DNA of 64,000 nt, taken from Penium margaritaceum (Eukaryota > Streptophyta > Zygnematophyceae > Desmidiales > Peniaceae). This document shows, piece after piece, positions 43,601-55,167 of the stretch. The stretch's first letter is position 1, and each line of letters starts with the position of its first letter. Under the pieces are notes generated by a model that did no database searches, had not been told where the DNA came from, and worked only from the letters and a program-made list of their open reading frames with translations. A program made the position numbers and the translations under genes. Where the stretch lies: contig SZWC01007301.1 of NCBI GenBank assembly GCA_023375785.1, forward strand, positions 45,623 through 109,622. Direction: 5' to 3'.

Positions 43601-45979
43601 AACGAGTGCTTTGGGAAGATCTGCACCTACAACAATGGTGCGAGAGAGTTGGAAGTGAGAGAGCCAGTGGCATTGGATGTGGAAGCGGGTGAAGTGGAGA
43701 ATGCAGCAGCAATGCCAGCATCGGTAGACGTAAAGGGCGTGGAGCATAGTACGGGTTATAGGCAGCTAAGGACCAGGTCTGATGTGTGGTCAGCAAAGAT
43801 TTCTTGGGCTATTTGTTCATTTTGCAGCTTTTTCTCTGCATTGCGTTGTGCTGTTAGAGCTGCTTGGAGAGCAGCATGCTCTCGCAAAAGTTTTTCTTGC
43901 AGTGCGGTGTACTGGACATCATCAACAGGCATGGTGAACAAGTAAAAGCTCTTTTAGAGAAATTTTGGCAGAGTTGCCCCATCCCCAGTAGGCTTGGGAA
44001 TGAATGGTGGATGTGGCTGTCAAGACAATGTTGCAAGGCAAGAGAACTGAAGACATGAACACGGCCACGTGGAGAGAAAGAGAGGAGAGGGTACAGAGAG
44101 GAGACTGTGCCAAGCTCACAAGAGCTAGCGATGTAAAGCAAATAGGGGTAAAACTACAGCTGCTGCTGAAGTTGCAAAATGATTGTTGCAGAAGAAGATG
44201 TGGAAACTATGAGATAGGCAACTCTTGTCAGACCTGCACACTGAGGGTGGAGATGACTGTGGCAGTGGTGAAGAGGACACAAATGTGATGGCCAATTGTC
44301 GATGATGAGGCTCCACAGGACACCTGAAATGTAGAGGAATGAATGAAGACGTCGAAGTTGGAGAGGGCAGCTGCTGCTCTAGTTGCCACTGCTCCTACTA
44401 TGTCTGCTGCGGCGGCGACCTAAGTGGCAATGTTGAGTGCGGCTTCTGCCAGGGGTCCCTAATCAACTGCAGTCATTGTGTAAGTGTCAATGGCCCTACC
44501 AACGGCACTGCTGGCAGGGGCNCAATTGTCGATGATGAGGCTCCACAGGACACCTGAAATGTAGAGGAATGAATGAAGACGTCGAAGTTGGAGAGGGCAG
44601 CTGCTGCTCTAGTTGCCACTGCTCCTACTATGTCTGCTGCGGCGGCGACCTAAGTGGCAATGTTGAGTGCGGCTTCTGCCAGGGGTCCCTAATCAACTGC
44701 AGTCATTGTGTAAGTGTCAATGGCCCTACCAACGGCACTGCTGGCAGGGGCACGTGCAGCGCATACTGTGCCGGCTAAGGTAGAGGAGAAATCTACACTC
44801 AAGACAAGCGCAGCTTCTAAAATAGAAGAAAACATTGGAGGATGCAGAGGAGGCAGCTGCAGAACCTGAGGCTGCTGAAAATACAACACGACTAGGAGCA
44901 GAAGATCCAAGGGCTACTGCTGGTGGTGGTGCTGCTGTTGGCTTTGCACCACCAGGGGTTTCACGCTGACTCTGCCATCTTGTCTTATGGGAAACGGGAG
45001 TTCTTACAGGTGATTGATGAGGATGCTGATCTGATGGCAGTGCTGTGGTTGGCGCATTCTGCACCGTTGGCGAGTCCTCAGAAGTGAACTGGCAGCTGGC
45101 GGCATACTCGGCTCCGTCTGCATGACCGTAATCAGCTCAGGGGTAGTAGTCCTCTATGAGGTAGTTCTCTTGATGATGACAGCGAGTCCACACATCATGC
45201 TCTTCCCACTCCTTGTAGTATGAAACCTCCTCTTCGATGCAATAACACTCACTTGCTGCCGTCAGAGAGGTAGGGATCGGCTCCGTCAAAGGTAGAGAAG
45301 CCAGGGTGCTGGCAACAGCCGCAGATGCGGCTACAACTGCTACTGCTAGGGTACAGAACTGCTGATAAGGCCGGGGCAGAAATGTTGTGGGGTAACGGAG
45401 TTGCGAAGCACTCGAGCAGTAGAGCCATGGAGTTGAAAAGCTGCAAGATTGCATAGAGGCAAGACTGCAAAGCTGTGGGGCACAAGGGCTGCAATGCAGC
45501 TGGGTGCGGAGTAGTTTAACTGCAGGGCTACGGTGCAATGAAGCTGTGGGGTAGAGAATGCGGTGCAGTAGAGTTGCAGACGAGCAGAGCTGTGGAGCTC
45601 TAGAGCTACAAAGCTACGGAGCTACGTGGTAGTTGAACTACGGGGTAGTTATACCGGGGCTACGAACCTTTGAATCTACGGAGCTGCATAATGATGGAAC
45701 AACAGAGTCGCGAACTTCAAACAATGCGGGGCAGTAGGGTTGTGGTACTACAAAGAATGCAGGGTTGCAGACTGCGGATCTGCTGATATGCAAGTCGGTA
45801 TGACTGTAAAGCTGCGGAACTGCAGCGAGCCGAGACTAGAGTGTCTCGGCTCTTGTGATGCGGAGCTGTGACATTGTGACGTAAATGCATGGGTGACATC
45901 GCTGCCGCGAGAATGTAGCTGTGAGCATAGCTTACAACATGTGAGGCCCCGGATTGAGGGAGAGGAGGGGGTTGTCCAT
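43600..45979 (-). other. Leader of element C, low-complexity
   Basis: About 2.4 kb between Gag and the primer site has no convincing gene. Part is Gln/Leu-coding-like (about 43750-43940). Part is GCTGCT-rich (44350-44950). 45480-45890 is a run of degenerate AGCTACGGAGCTGCGG-type short repeats. It parallels the long leaders of the family-A copies, though with different short repeats. Confidence 0.55.
44293..44752. repeat. Exact 230-bp tandem duplication with N at the joint
   Basis: 44293-44522 repeats as 44523-44752 with no difference I can see, except that base 44522 is N where the second copy has A. An exact duplicate abutting an undetermined base is what overlapping contigs look like when placed end to end. 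It should be read as a probable assembly artefact. Confidence 0.85.
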
Positions 45980-45996
45980 CCAGCTCTGATACTAGT
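45980..45996 (-). other. Primer binding site of C
   Basis: The reverse complement reads TAGTATCAGAGCTGG, close to TGGTATCAGAGC, next to the LTR's inner end. Confidence 0.65.
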
Positions 45997-46002
45997 AGGA
46001 AG

Positions 46003-46620
46003 TGTTGACTATTGGCTTAAGCTGCCTAGCATGCACGGGAACACCATAGATCCATGGCAGCATAGACGGTAAGGAGTAAGAAACCTTGTCTGAAGCTTTT
46101 GGGAGATTCAACAACAAGAGATGGGAGTCAAGAGCGAGTGAAGTGATAGCATCCAGTCTACCGGGCCATCCACACGAGCGGCTCGACGTGGGGCTCACCC
46201 GCCACCCCGAGGTTGAACCGAACCGGACGGCAGAATGTCGTCGTGGTTTTCTCACACTCTATGTAACCGAGAGTGTGGCCCGATAGGATCACCAACCCGG
46301 TGCTCAACACAAACACTGCTATCAACCATGAATAAAAGAAAATTGACGAAGAGCGCATGTGGATGCATGTCTCCTTGTATGTGACTCTGTAATGTTAGCC
46401 AAGTGAACGCTAACCACAGTATGCTGAAACTACCAATTCTACCCTCAGCACCAATCGGACGTGATGGAGCTCGCGCCAACCTTGCACTTGGATGAGACGC
46501 CAACGATGCATAGTCCACATGTGTGCTTTGAGCTTCATATCGGTTCAGTAACCTGCAGTGATGGTGCGCATATGGACGGAGTCAAGAGGTCACTTGCCTG
46601 TCTCACAGTCTCAACCAACA
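46003..46620 (-). repeat. 5' LTR of copia element C
   Basis: On its own strand it begins TGTTGGTTGAGACTG and ends CCAATAGTCAACA, a TG...CA LTR of 618 bp. The partner at 38592-39211 is about 620 bp. A few bases lie between it and the primer site. Confidence 0.83.
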
Positions 46621-46975
46621 ATCTGCACGTACAGTTGAGTGTGACCACTTGGCCGTGTCCATTCACGTGCTGATACATGATGCGGACCCTGCTGGCACCA
46701 TGGCACCGTCGGGTGGTGATCCACCCATCCGCAACTACAGAAGAACTGTTGCAAAATCCAAGAGGCTTGTTGGGGGGGGGGGGCTCTCTTAATTCTCTTG
46801 AGTTATCGCTGGATTGGCATTGGGCCTGATTTGCATGTTTCCATTGTGTGTCCATCGACCGATGCTGGACCCATGCATGTGTGTAGTATTTGCTTGTGGC
46901 TCAAGACTTCACATCCGTATGTTCAGATGGTTTTGCAATCGGATGCTTGTCCACTGAGTAATGGCCAAAAAAGCA
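46621..46975 (+). repeat. Remainder of the 3' LTR of E
   Basis: Plus-strand sequence matches the complement of the F LTR: CAGTTGAGTGTGACCACTTGGCCGTGTCC corresponds in part to 55745-55785, and GATTTGCATGTTTCC and GTGTGTCCATC correspond to about 55550-55575. Element C therefore sits in the 3' LTR of E. It is cut at 46975 by element D. Confidence 0.7.
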
Positions 46976-47350
46976 AGCTGGAAACTATGCTAGAGCGCAG
47001 GTTGAGGCAGTGGCGTTGTTGATGAGCGTGCGGGCTTCCACGCTCGTTGCTTAGTCTTCTGCCCCCTCATCCTGCCGCTCTAGAGTCTAAGTCTGAGTGC
47101 TCTGGATTTGTTACTCAGAAACGCGCGCACCAGTGTTAGCGCCGGAAAGCAGATGAAAACAGGAAGTGACTGATTCGTAATCAAGAATGAGCAACAATGG
47201 GAGACCCCTCTAAGTTCTAGCTCCCCCCCCAGCTCCACTGGGCGACACTCCATCAGCGTCGCGTCTCGCCGTCAGTCATCTTCACGCCAATGTACACAAG
47301 CCGGGAAGACACAATAGAGTACAAGTGAGATGTGAGATCAAAAATCAACA
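46976..47350 (-). repeat. 3' LTR of copia element D (family A)
   Basis: This is a family-A LTR in reverse orientation, AGCTGGAAACTATGC to AAAATCAACA, shorter than its partner at 54539-55167 plus 62524-62737. The complement of the polypurine tract (CTCCCCATGAC) follows at 47353. Confidence 0.82.
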
Positions 47351-47459
47351 CCTCCCCATGACTCACAGCCGCAGTGCACATGGACGTCAAAGAGCACAGA
47401 GACCAAGAGGATAGGGCAAGAGAGAATCTCAGGGACACATACCAACTGCACTCACAGCC

Positions 47460-49150
47460 TCCTTGAACTAGTCACGCTTCAGTGCCTTGGTCAAGAAATC
47501 AGCCAACTGTTGTGCTTTATCAACCCACACAATGCTGATGTTGTCGTCATGCAACAACGAACACACATAGTGATACTCGATATTGATGTGCTTTGTGCGA
47601 GTGTGGTGCACGCCGTCATTGTCAGTAATGGCCATGGCACTCTCATTATCATAGTGCAATGTGATGGACGAGACTGATGGACGCAACTCCAACAACAGGC
47701 GGCGTAGCCATATGCTCTCACACGCACCGGAACCAAGGGCCAAATACTCAACCTCAGCTGTGGTGTGCACAATGCAGCCTTGCTTACCACTTTGCCAGGA
47801 CACAACCGTTCCACCAACAAGGAAGATCCAACCAGTGTGACTCATATTGTCCGGACTGCCGGCCCAGTCACTATCAGTGTATCCTGTTGCCACAACGGAC
47901 GGCTATCGACGAAACATGAGGCCTCGCCGTGGGATAGAAACAACGTAGCGCAACACTCGGATCACGGCCTCAAAGAGGAGGTGACGCGGCTCTAGAGAGA
48001 ACTGTGCGAGGAGGTTGATGGCGAATGCAATGTCTCGACGCGTCATTGTTGCCAGGAACATCAGTGACCCAATGACACGCAAACATGTGGTCACGTCTAC
48101 TGGCTCCCCCACCACAGCTAGATCAGAATTCTTTTGCATCGCCTGACCATCGAGCGACATGGGTGAGGATGCTCTCGACACAAGGGGCAGCTCCTCAGTG
48201 AAGCGCCCAGACAGGGTCTGGACGTAGGCGGCCTGATGGACATGCAGGATGACCGCGGAGCGATCATACTCAAGTTCCATGCCCAGAAAGACTCGTGCTG
48301 GCCCGAGGTCCTTCACTTGGTAGGCAGCGTGCAGGTGGTCCTTGACCAACTGGATGGCGGGTTTATCTGGCGATGCAATGAGCAGGTTGTCAACATAGAC
48401 CTGGACACCGACGAGAGTCTGACCTCGCGAACTGATGAATAGCGCGAGGATGGCAGAGCTGTGAAGGAGGCCGCCACTAAGAAGCGTACGGCTGATCTCC
48501 TGGTTCTGGCAGCGCGATGACTGCTTCAGGTCATAGAGGGTCTTCCGTAGCTTCTAGACCTTGCCAGAGCCGTCTTTGAATCCGAGGCTGCACCATGTAG
48601 AGCTCCTCGCCCTCCAGTGAGCCATGGAGGGAGGCATTGCTCACATCCATCTAATGCAGTTCCCACCCGTGCTGGGCAACTAGGCTAAACAACACCCGGC
48701 TGGTGGAGAACCGACCGACCGGGGCGAAATCTGGTCATGGTCAATCCCAGGGACCTGAGCAAACCCCTTGGCTGTGAGACGGGCCTTATAGTTATCGAGG
48801 GACCCATCTAGCTTCCACTTTTTCCAGAGAACCCACTTGGAGCCAATGCCCTTACGACCCAAGGGGAGGTCGACAAGCTCATGGACATGATGTTGCCGAA
48901 TGGAGGCAAGCTCGTCGGCACATGTAGTCTCCCAGTGAGCAGCCTCAGGAAACGCCCGAGCCTCCTGTAAGGTGACTGGGTCCTCTGGTTGCTTTGTGGG
49001 GCAGACAGTGAGAGCGTGTGCGTCTCGCACCTCTGGTGGTGTCCACGTGAGTGTGGCCACAATGGCATACCGGTGCTCATGATGGAGCAAGGCATAGCCC
49101 AGAGCTAACCCTGGATGTAGATCGGCGATGACAGACACTGTGGCCAAGCG
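47460..49150 (-). mobile_element. Copia element D, RT and RNase H (fossil)
   Basis: The minus strand shows KWVLWKKWKLDGSLDNYKARL near 48800, then VKDLGPARVFLGMELEYDRS. RNase H has YTDSDWAGSPDNMSHTGWIF, EVEYLALGSGACESIWL, YDNESAMAITDNDGVHH and ends QLADFLTKALKRD. It is broken, with several interruptions. Confidence 0.9.
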
Positions 49151-49299
49151 GAGGTCCCCACTCTCGACCGTGGGAGTGGATGTGACATGAGGTGAGGAAC
49201 CTCATGGGATGACAAGGGGTTGTGGAGTGAGAGGACACGAGGAGGCAGCCTAAGTGCTGATTTTCGGCCTGGGTCTGAGGGTCGCACCCGGACCACGTG

Positions 49300-49830
49300 T
49301 GTAGCATGTTGATACGGACAAGGAAGCCTGCCGTAAGGGGCTGGCAGGCGCGGACGGGACGGCCGGCCCTGAGGGGCTGGCAAGCGCGGACGGGGCGGCC
49401 GGCTCTGAGGGGCTGGCGGACATGGACGTGGCAGCGGGCCTTGAGGGGATGTCTTGCGCGGATGGGGCAGCCGGCCCTTAGGGGCTGGCGGACACAGATG
49501 GAGCAGCCGACCCTAAGGGGTTGTCGGATGCAAACGGGACAGCCGCCCTTGAGGGGTTGTCGGACGAAGATGGGGTTGCCGACCCTGAGGGGCTGGCGGA
49601 CACGGACGTGGCAGCTGGCCCTGAGGGGCTGTCGGGCACGGATGAGGCAGCCGGCCCTGAGGGTCTGGCAGACACAAATGGGGCAGCCGGCCTTGATGGG
49701 CTGGCAGACACAAGCAAGGCGGCCGGCCCTGAGGGACTTTCGAGCACAAACTAAGCAGACGACCATGAGGGGCTGTCAGACACAGATGGGGAAGCCGGCA
49801 AAGACGGGCTCGCAGGCCCAGACGATGGAA
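49300..49830 (-). repeat. 36-bp tandem repeats in the integrase-RT linker (D)
   Basis: About 14 units of 36 bp in reverse orientation encode VSASPSGPAAPF-type 12-residue repeats. The place matches A and B, but the consensus (ASPSGPAA) has drifted from AGPSGPAA. Confidence 0.82.
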
Positions 49831-49989
49831 CGCCCGGACGCGGCGAGACAAAGGACGAACCCACCATTCCCCCATGCGATGGAAGGAACATCGGTGTGCC
49901 AGAGTGAACGAGGTCGCGGGGAAACAGGGAAAAAAAAAAGAGGGCATCGAGGGCATCGCGGGACTCGACGATGCAATGTCAGGTGGGAT

Positions 49990-50620
49990 CCCAGAAGCGC
50001 CATGTCTTCAACTGATGTGAGACGCCGAGGAACGTACACGGATAATTGCGAGGCTTGAGCTTGCCACCTTGGTGTGGGGCAGGCAGCCACACGATGGCAA
50101 CGCAACCCTAAACCCGCGTTGGACGCACGTCGGTGCGTTCTCCACACCAGTGCTGGTATGGGGTGGACTGACTAGGAATGGGTCTGTGAGGAATCCGGTT
50201 CCAGACCCATGTCATGTAGGTCATGGCCTCAAAGTAGAAGCCGTTAGAGATGCTGGATTCTACCCGCATGGTGTATACGACGTCGGCCATGGTGCGGTTC
50301 CAACGCTCAGAGAAGCTGTTCAAGGCTGGCGTGTAAGGTGCCAACGTCTCATGATGGACACCACGGGAGGTGAGAAAGAGTGTGGTCTCCCCCAAAACTG
50401 ACCACCGTGATCAGAACAGAAGTGGCGCAGAGGGTGACCACACTCGCGTTCAGCACGGACAAGCAAATCCCGAATGGTGGGAGCGATGTCGCTCTTTTTC
50501 CAAAGGCATAAGACCCAGCGATAGCGAGAATAGTCATCTGTAAATGTCAGTACGTAAGACCGTGCTCAACGACAGACTCCATCACGAGGGGACCCATGAC
50601 ATCAGAGTGAATTAGGTTGA
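49990..50620 (-). mobile_element. Copia element D, integrase (fossil)
   Basis: The minus strand shows MGETTLFLTSRGVHHETLAPYTPALNSFSERWNRTMADVVYTMRVESS in pieces, FYFEAMTYMTWVWNRIPH and the PYQHWCGERTDVRPTRV exit. A DDE-core upstream part lies at 50400-50600. Confidence 0.87.
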
Positions 50621-50689
50621 GCAGACCAGACGCTTGAGAGGCAGTGATGGGGTAGGTGGAGCAGTGAATCTTGCCTTGAGCGCAATCAA

Positions 50690-51240
50690 CAAACTCGGTA
50701 GGACACTACAGAGGAAATGAGGCGAGGTCAAGGCCCTTGGCCGGCTGCGTGCAAAGCATGCTATGAACTACAACAGAGTGGACGTGATAGAGGCGGCGAT
50801 GTAGGAGTCACGTGTGCCGCGGAGACAGAGTGCTAGTAACAAACACGTGGCCAATATCGACCGACGAGGAGGGGACAGAGGTAGAGGCAGACAGGCGTGG
50901 GACGTGCCACAAGTTGCCACGGGCGATGGCATGCAAAACGAGAGGACCGGACGGACGAAACGCCACAGTGTCCAGACCACGCAAATGCAGAACGTCCATG
51001 CTCATGCGATCTAGGACGGTGAGATACAGGAGCCTGAGCTCAAGGCCAGGGACGAAGAGAACATTAGTCAAGAAGATACCACCAACTGTACCACGGAAAC
51101 GAACGACACTCACACCACGGACTGGTAATACCTTACTAGAACCCGTCCGAACCCCGGTGGCATCAGTGACAGGACCAAGAACACTGAAAGCCTTGCGCGA
51201 GGCCGTCATGTGATGCATGGCCCCGCAGTCGATGATTCAG
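50690..51240 (-). mobile_element. Copia element D, protease and pre-integrase (fossil)
   Basis: The minus strand holds MHHMTASRKAFSVLGPV, LPVRGVSVVRFRG and NVLFVPGLELRLL of the aspartic protease. The pre-integrase zinc region continues to about 50690. Confidence 0.86.
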
Positions 51241-51545
51241 GTCTCCGATGGATCTTGTACCGGTGTGGCCAGGTCGATGACAGTCACATGGCAATGGGAA
51301 AGCGACGCCCACGAAGTGGACGGAGATGCAAACCAGGAGTGCCAGTCATCTAGCCATGTGACATCATCACGAAGAGGAGTAGGAGGGCAAGGCACGGCAG
51401 AGGACAGGACGGACGCAGATACAGGACACGATCGTAGCACCGAATCTATCATGCAAGGTGGGGAGGAAATAGCGACTACGCGACTCACACTTCCCTTGGG
51501 ATGAGGGTGAGGAAGGCCGAGCTAAAGTGCGATGAACTGCTCTAG

Positions 51546-52740
51546 CTAGCGCTCGTGGGTGGAAGGTCCGATGGAGTAGACCGACTGCGGTATGATGGTA
51601 CCGGAGTCCAAGAGGGGGAAGGAAGGCGTTGTGGCCGGAGGAGCGGGAGCGGACGGCTTTGGAGGAGGCTGCGGGGGGGCCGTCACGAGCGGCGCAGAGA
51701 TAGTAGGAGCAGTGACGGTCACAGCAGCAGAAGCAAGGCGTCGCTCGTGTTGGCAATGCATGGTGGTGATGACGCGAGCCTCGTCGGTCAGGAGCGGACA
51801 CGTGTACCACCCGTGTCCATCTGCCACAGCTGAGGCAGACGAGGCTGGAGTTGCCGGATCTGCCACTTTGCTGCTGAGCACCCATGCTCTTCTCGCTTTG
51901 TTTTTCTTCTTCCCAGCCGAGGAGGCACCGGAAGACGCTGCTGTTGCTGGGACGGGAGCAGGCATGGAGGCGATGGTTGGAGAGGCAAGGGACTCCGTAC
52001 GGTGGATATGTGACTCCTGATGAGCTCCTCGATGCGATGTAAGAGCTCATACACCCAGGGCATAAGGGTGTCCTGGGCAGCCATCACAGTGAGGACGTCC
52101 TAGGAGTAGTGGACGAAGACATCGAAGAACGGGTCGGTGGCGTCGTACTTCATGGCCAGGATCGCGGAGAGAGGGGGTGGCGCGGCGTCTCCGAGGCGGC
52201 GCAGGATGTCCTCTGTGCGCTGCCAATAGGAGGTGACCATCTCGGTCTCCCCCATGCAGAGGGAGTTGAACTCCCGGAGTAGGCGGCTGGTCTCAGCGTC
52301 ACTGGAAAGGCGATGAGGGCACGTGAGTATGTGCCAGGCTGTTGCTGGGTCAGGGAGTGCGCCAGTGGTGAGGTCGTCAAGGAAGGGCTCAAGGGCAAGG
52401 CGGGCGGCCGGAGGGGCCACAGGGACGAGGGCAACACGGACAGTGCGACCGGCGTCATAGAGCTCGTCGGCCTGGGTGGAGTCAAAGGCAGGACGTAGTA
52501 GGGCCTCAAGTTCTCGCCTTGTGCCCAGATCCGGAGGCAGAGCTCCTAGCTCCGGAACTGGTCGCCAACGTGAAGCATCGGCGGCAGGGTTTTTAAGTCC
52601 TTTGGTCGGCGGCCAGCACCCAGAGTGGGGCTTAGGACTGACGTCACTGTCTGCTGTTGGCGTTGGGTGTGTTTCTATGCCAGGTACTGCATGGCATAGG
52701 AGATCGTAGGGCTCGCGTACTTGCTGACGTTGCTGCAACC
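51546..52740 (-). mobile_element. Copia element D, Gag (fossil)
   Basis: A 212-residue minus-strand frame holds the Gag core (LYDAGRTVRALVPVA-like region, ETSRLLREFNSLCMGETEMV, YWQRTEDILRRL). A second stretch shows GKKKNKARRAW followed by DGHGWYTCPLLTDEARVI of the knuckle region. Confidence 0.86.
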
Positions 52741-54250
52741 GCTACGGCGGTTGTTGCTGCTGTTACAGCGGTGGCTGCTGATCTCCTTGCTATGGCTGCT
52801 GTTGTGGCAGTGGTGTTGGTAGTTGTAGTGCCAATAGCTACTGTGTCTGCGTTGTGAGCTACTGGCGCAAGGCGGCAAGCAGATCTGTCGGACCAGCATG
52901 GCTGATGATGGAGCCGGTAGGGTGTTGTTGCTGTTGCTATTACTGTTGCTATCGCTGTTGTTGCTCTTGCTCCTATTGCTGCTCCTACTATTGCTCCTGA
53001 TATTTTTGCTGCTGCTGTAACTGTCGTGACTGCCGTTGCTGCTACTACTGTTGCTGTTCCTATTGTTGTTGCAACAGCGGCAGCTGCTATTGATGTTGCT
53101 TTAGCTGCAACTGTTGTAGCTGTTGTAGGAAGGGGGTTCCTCCAATAGAGGAGGACCCCTCTTCGTTCTCTGCCATGTTTCTCTCCTTGTAACCCATTTT
53201 GTTGTGCTGCTGATGTCAGTGGTGACATCAGGAGTGACATCAGCCTCGGATGGCTAACATTAGCAACTACTGCTACATGATTCATAGGGTTGCTGCTATA
53301 GAAAAGGTTTTTTTGTATTGTTGACGTCAGTAGTGATGTCAGGTAAGGAAGGCTGATGTCAGCAGCAGTTGTTGTTGATGCTGTTCGTCTTCTATTGCAA
53401 CCGCTATTGCTGTTGTTGCTATTGCTGCTGCTGCTACTGCTGCTCCTGTTGTGGCAGTAGTGGCTGTTGCTCTTGCTACATGTGCTGTTGCTGCTGTTGC
53501 TGCTGTTGCACCTGCGATTACAGTAGCAGTTGCTGCTCCTCTTACTGTGGTTGCTGCTGCTGCTGTGGTTGTTGTGGCAGCAACGGCTGCTTCTGTTTTT
53601 GTTTTGCTTCAGCTGCTGCTACTATTGTTGCTGCTACTGTGGTTGCTGCTGCATCAGCAGTTGCTGCTGCTGCAGCTGTTGCTGCGAGCTGTGGAGTGGG
53701 GGAGTTTTTTTTGTGTACTTTTTTGTACTCCTCTTTTGCTTTTCACTGCGAGCTTGCTTCTTGCTGTGAGCAACGGGCTGTGAGCAGCGAGCTTGCTGCT
53801 CACTGCTTGTAGCTCATTGCTCGCTGTGAGCAGCGAGTGCGTTGCTTGCAGCTCGTTGCTCGCTACGAGCAGTGAGTTGTGAGCAACTATAGCTGCTCCT
53901 GTTGATGACGGCTGTTGGCGGCTGCTGCAACTGCTGCTGCTACGGGCTACTGCCGGCTGTTGCTGCCTGCTACTCGCAACTTCTACTACTACAGTCGGCT
54001 ACTACTACTGCTCACTACAACTGCTGCTATTGCTGATGCGGGCTGTCGCTACTGCTGCTGCGAGTTGTTACTGCTCGATGCTGCTGCTACTTGTGGCTGC
54101 GGGCTATTGTTGTTGCAATTTGCTGTTGCTGTTGGCTGTTGCTGCTGCACACAACTGCTCCTGGCTGTTGCTACCACTGCTTGCCGCTATTACAAGTTGC
54201 TGCTGCTGCCGCAGGCTGCTGCTGCTGTTTTCTGCTGCTGCCAGTCACTT
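52730..54250 (-). repeat. Triplet-rich leader of D
   Basis: Plus-strand GCTGCTGTTGCTA-type triplets (CAG/AGC on the element strand) fill 52730-53110, 53365-53700 and 53900-54240. T- and A-rich breaks lie between them. It matches A and B in type, position and length. Confidence 0.82.
53209..53370. promoter_or_regulatory. TGACGTCA-type motif cluster in the leader (D)
   Basis: TGACGTCA lies at 53322-53329, with TGATGTCA, TGACATCA and TGATGTCAG copies at 53211-53245, 53334 and 53353. It occupies the same place as the clusters in A, B and F. Confidence 0.45.
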
Positions 54251-54419
54251 CACCTGGATGACATCGCCATGTGCGTCGTTGCCAGTAGGTGTCTAACACG
54301 ACCAGCTGCTTACCTCCTCGCTTTACGGGTGGGGACCAGTGCTCCCAAAAAAATAGGCAGCATTTCCCCTGGCCCAGTGGTCGTGGGAAAAAATCTGATG
54401 TCGCCACTAGGCGGGTCAA

Positions 54420-54444
54420 TGCTGCCGGAAAAAATCCGGCAGCA
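54420..54444 (-). repeat. Perfect leader hairpin near the primer site (D)
   Basis: TGCTGCCGGA, a loop of five A, then TCCGGCAGCA gives a perfect 10-bp stem. Homologous positions in B and A keep most of the pairing. Confidence 0.7.
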
Positions 54445-54520
54445 TTTCCCCTGCACTAGCCCGTGTGGGGGTCCGCCGGCGTAGTCAGGCTGTACGCCAG
54501 TCATCTGTTACGGATGCTAC

Positions 54521-54538
54521 GCTCTCGCTCTGATACTT
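54521..54538 (-). other. Primer binding site of D
   Basis: The reverse complement reads TAAGTATCAGAGCGAGAG, next to the LTR. It is close to the family tRNA-iMet-type site. Confidence 0.65.
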
Positions 54539-55167
54539 AGCTCGAAACTATGCTAGAGCGTAGGTTGGGGCAGTGGTGTTGTTGATGGAGCGTGCGGGCT
54601 TCCACGCTCGTTGCTTAGTGTGCTGCCCTCTCAGCCTGCAGCTATAGAGTCTAAGTCTGAGTGCTCTGGATTTGTTGCTATGAAACGCGCGCGCCAGTGT
54701 TAGCGCCGGAAAGCAGCTGAAAACAGGAAGTGACTGATTTGTAATCAAGAATGGGCAACAATGGGAGACCCCTCCAAGTTCTAGCTCCCCCCCAGCTCTG
54801 TATAGCTTGTTACTTAGCTAACCAGCCAATCAGTAAATAGACATATCTTCTGGCCGGCAGGGTTTTCTCAGTGAGCTCTGCCAGACGACCGACAGCCCAC
54901 AACCCGGGCGTCGTCCGTTTTGCCTGAAAACTGGAGCATACCATGACACACATGCTGCAAACGCAGTCCTGCGGTCAGAATCAACTAGAAAAACAACAAT
55001 GATGAGTTATGGCTACTTAAACCCAGGCAGCATCTACGCTAACCCTCCATACCAACAATGTGAGAAAAACATGAAACATGGACCTTAGGCATGACATAGC
55101 ACAATGAACGCAGCAACGGAGTCAAATGAGGTGATGGACACGTGCAGACATCAAAGGCAGTGACATT
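54539..55167 (-). repeat. 5' LTR of D, first half
   Basis: This is family-A LTR sequence from AGCTCGAAACTATGC to GGCAGTGACATT, cut by the LTR of element F. The remainder resumes at 62524. The ACATT before and ACAGT after F agree in four of five bases, consistent with a 5-bp target duplication. Confidence 0.82.

Noticed and set aside
49297-50058. 253-residue Arg/Trp-rich plus-strand frame
   Set aside because: It is antisense to the linker repeat array and integrase-side sequence of element D.
53369-53812. Cys-rich 147-residue frame resembling a small secreted or metal-binding protein
   Set aside because: The Cys codons (TGC/TGT) are the repeat read in one frame; Leu and Ala versions open in the others.
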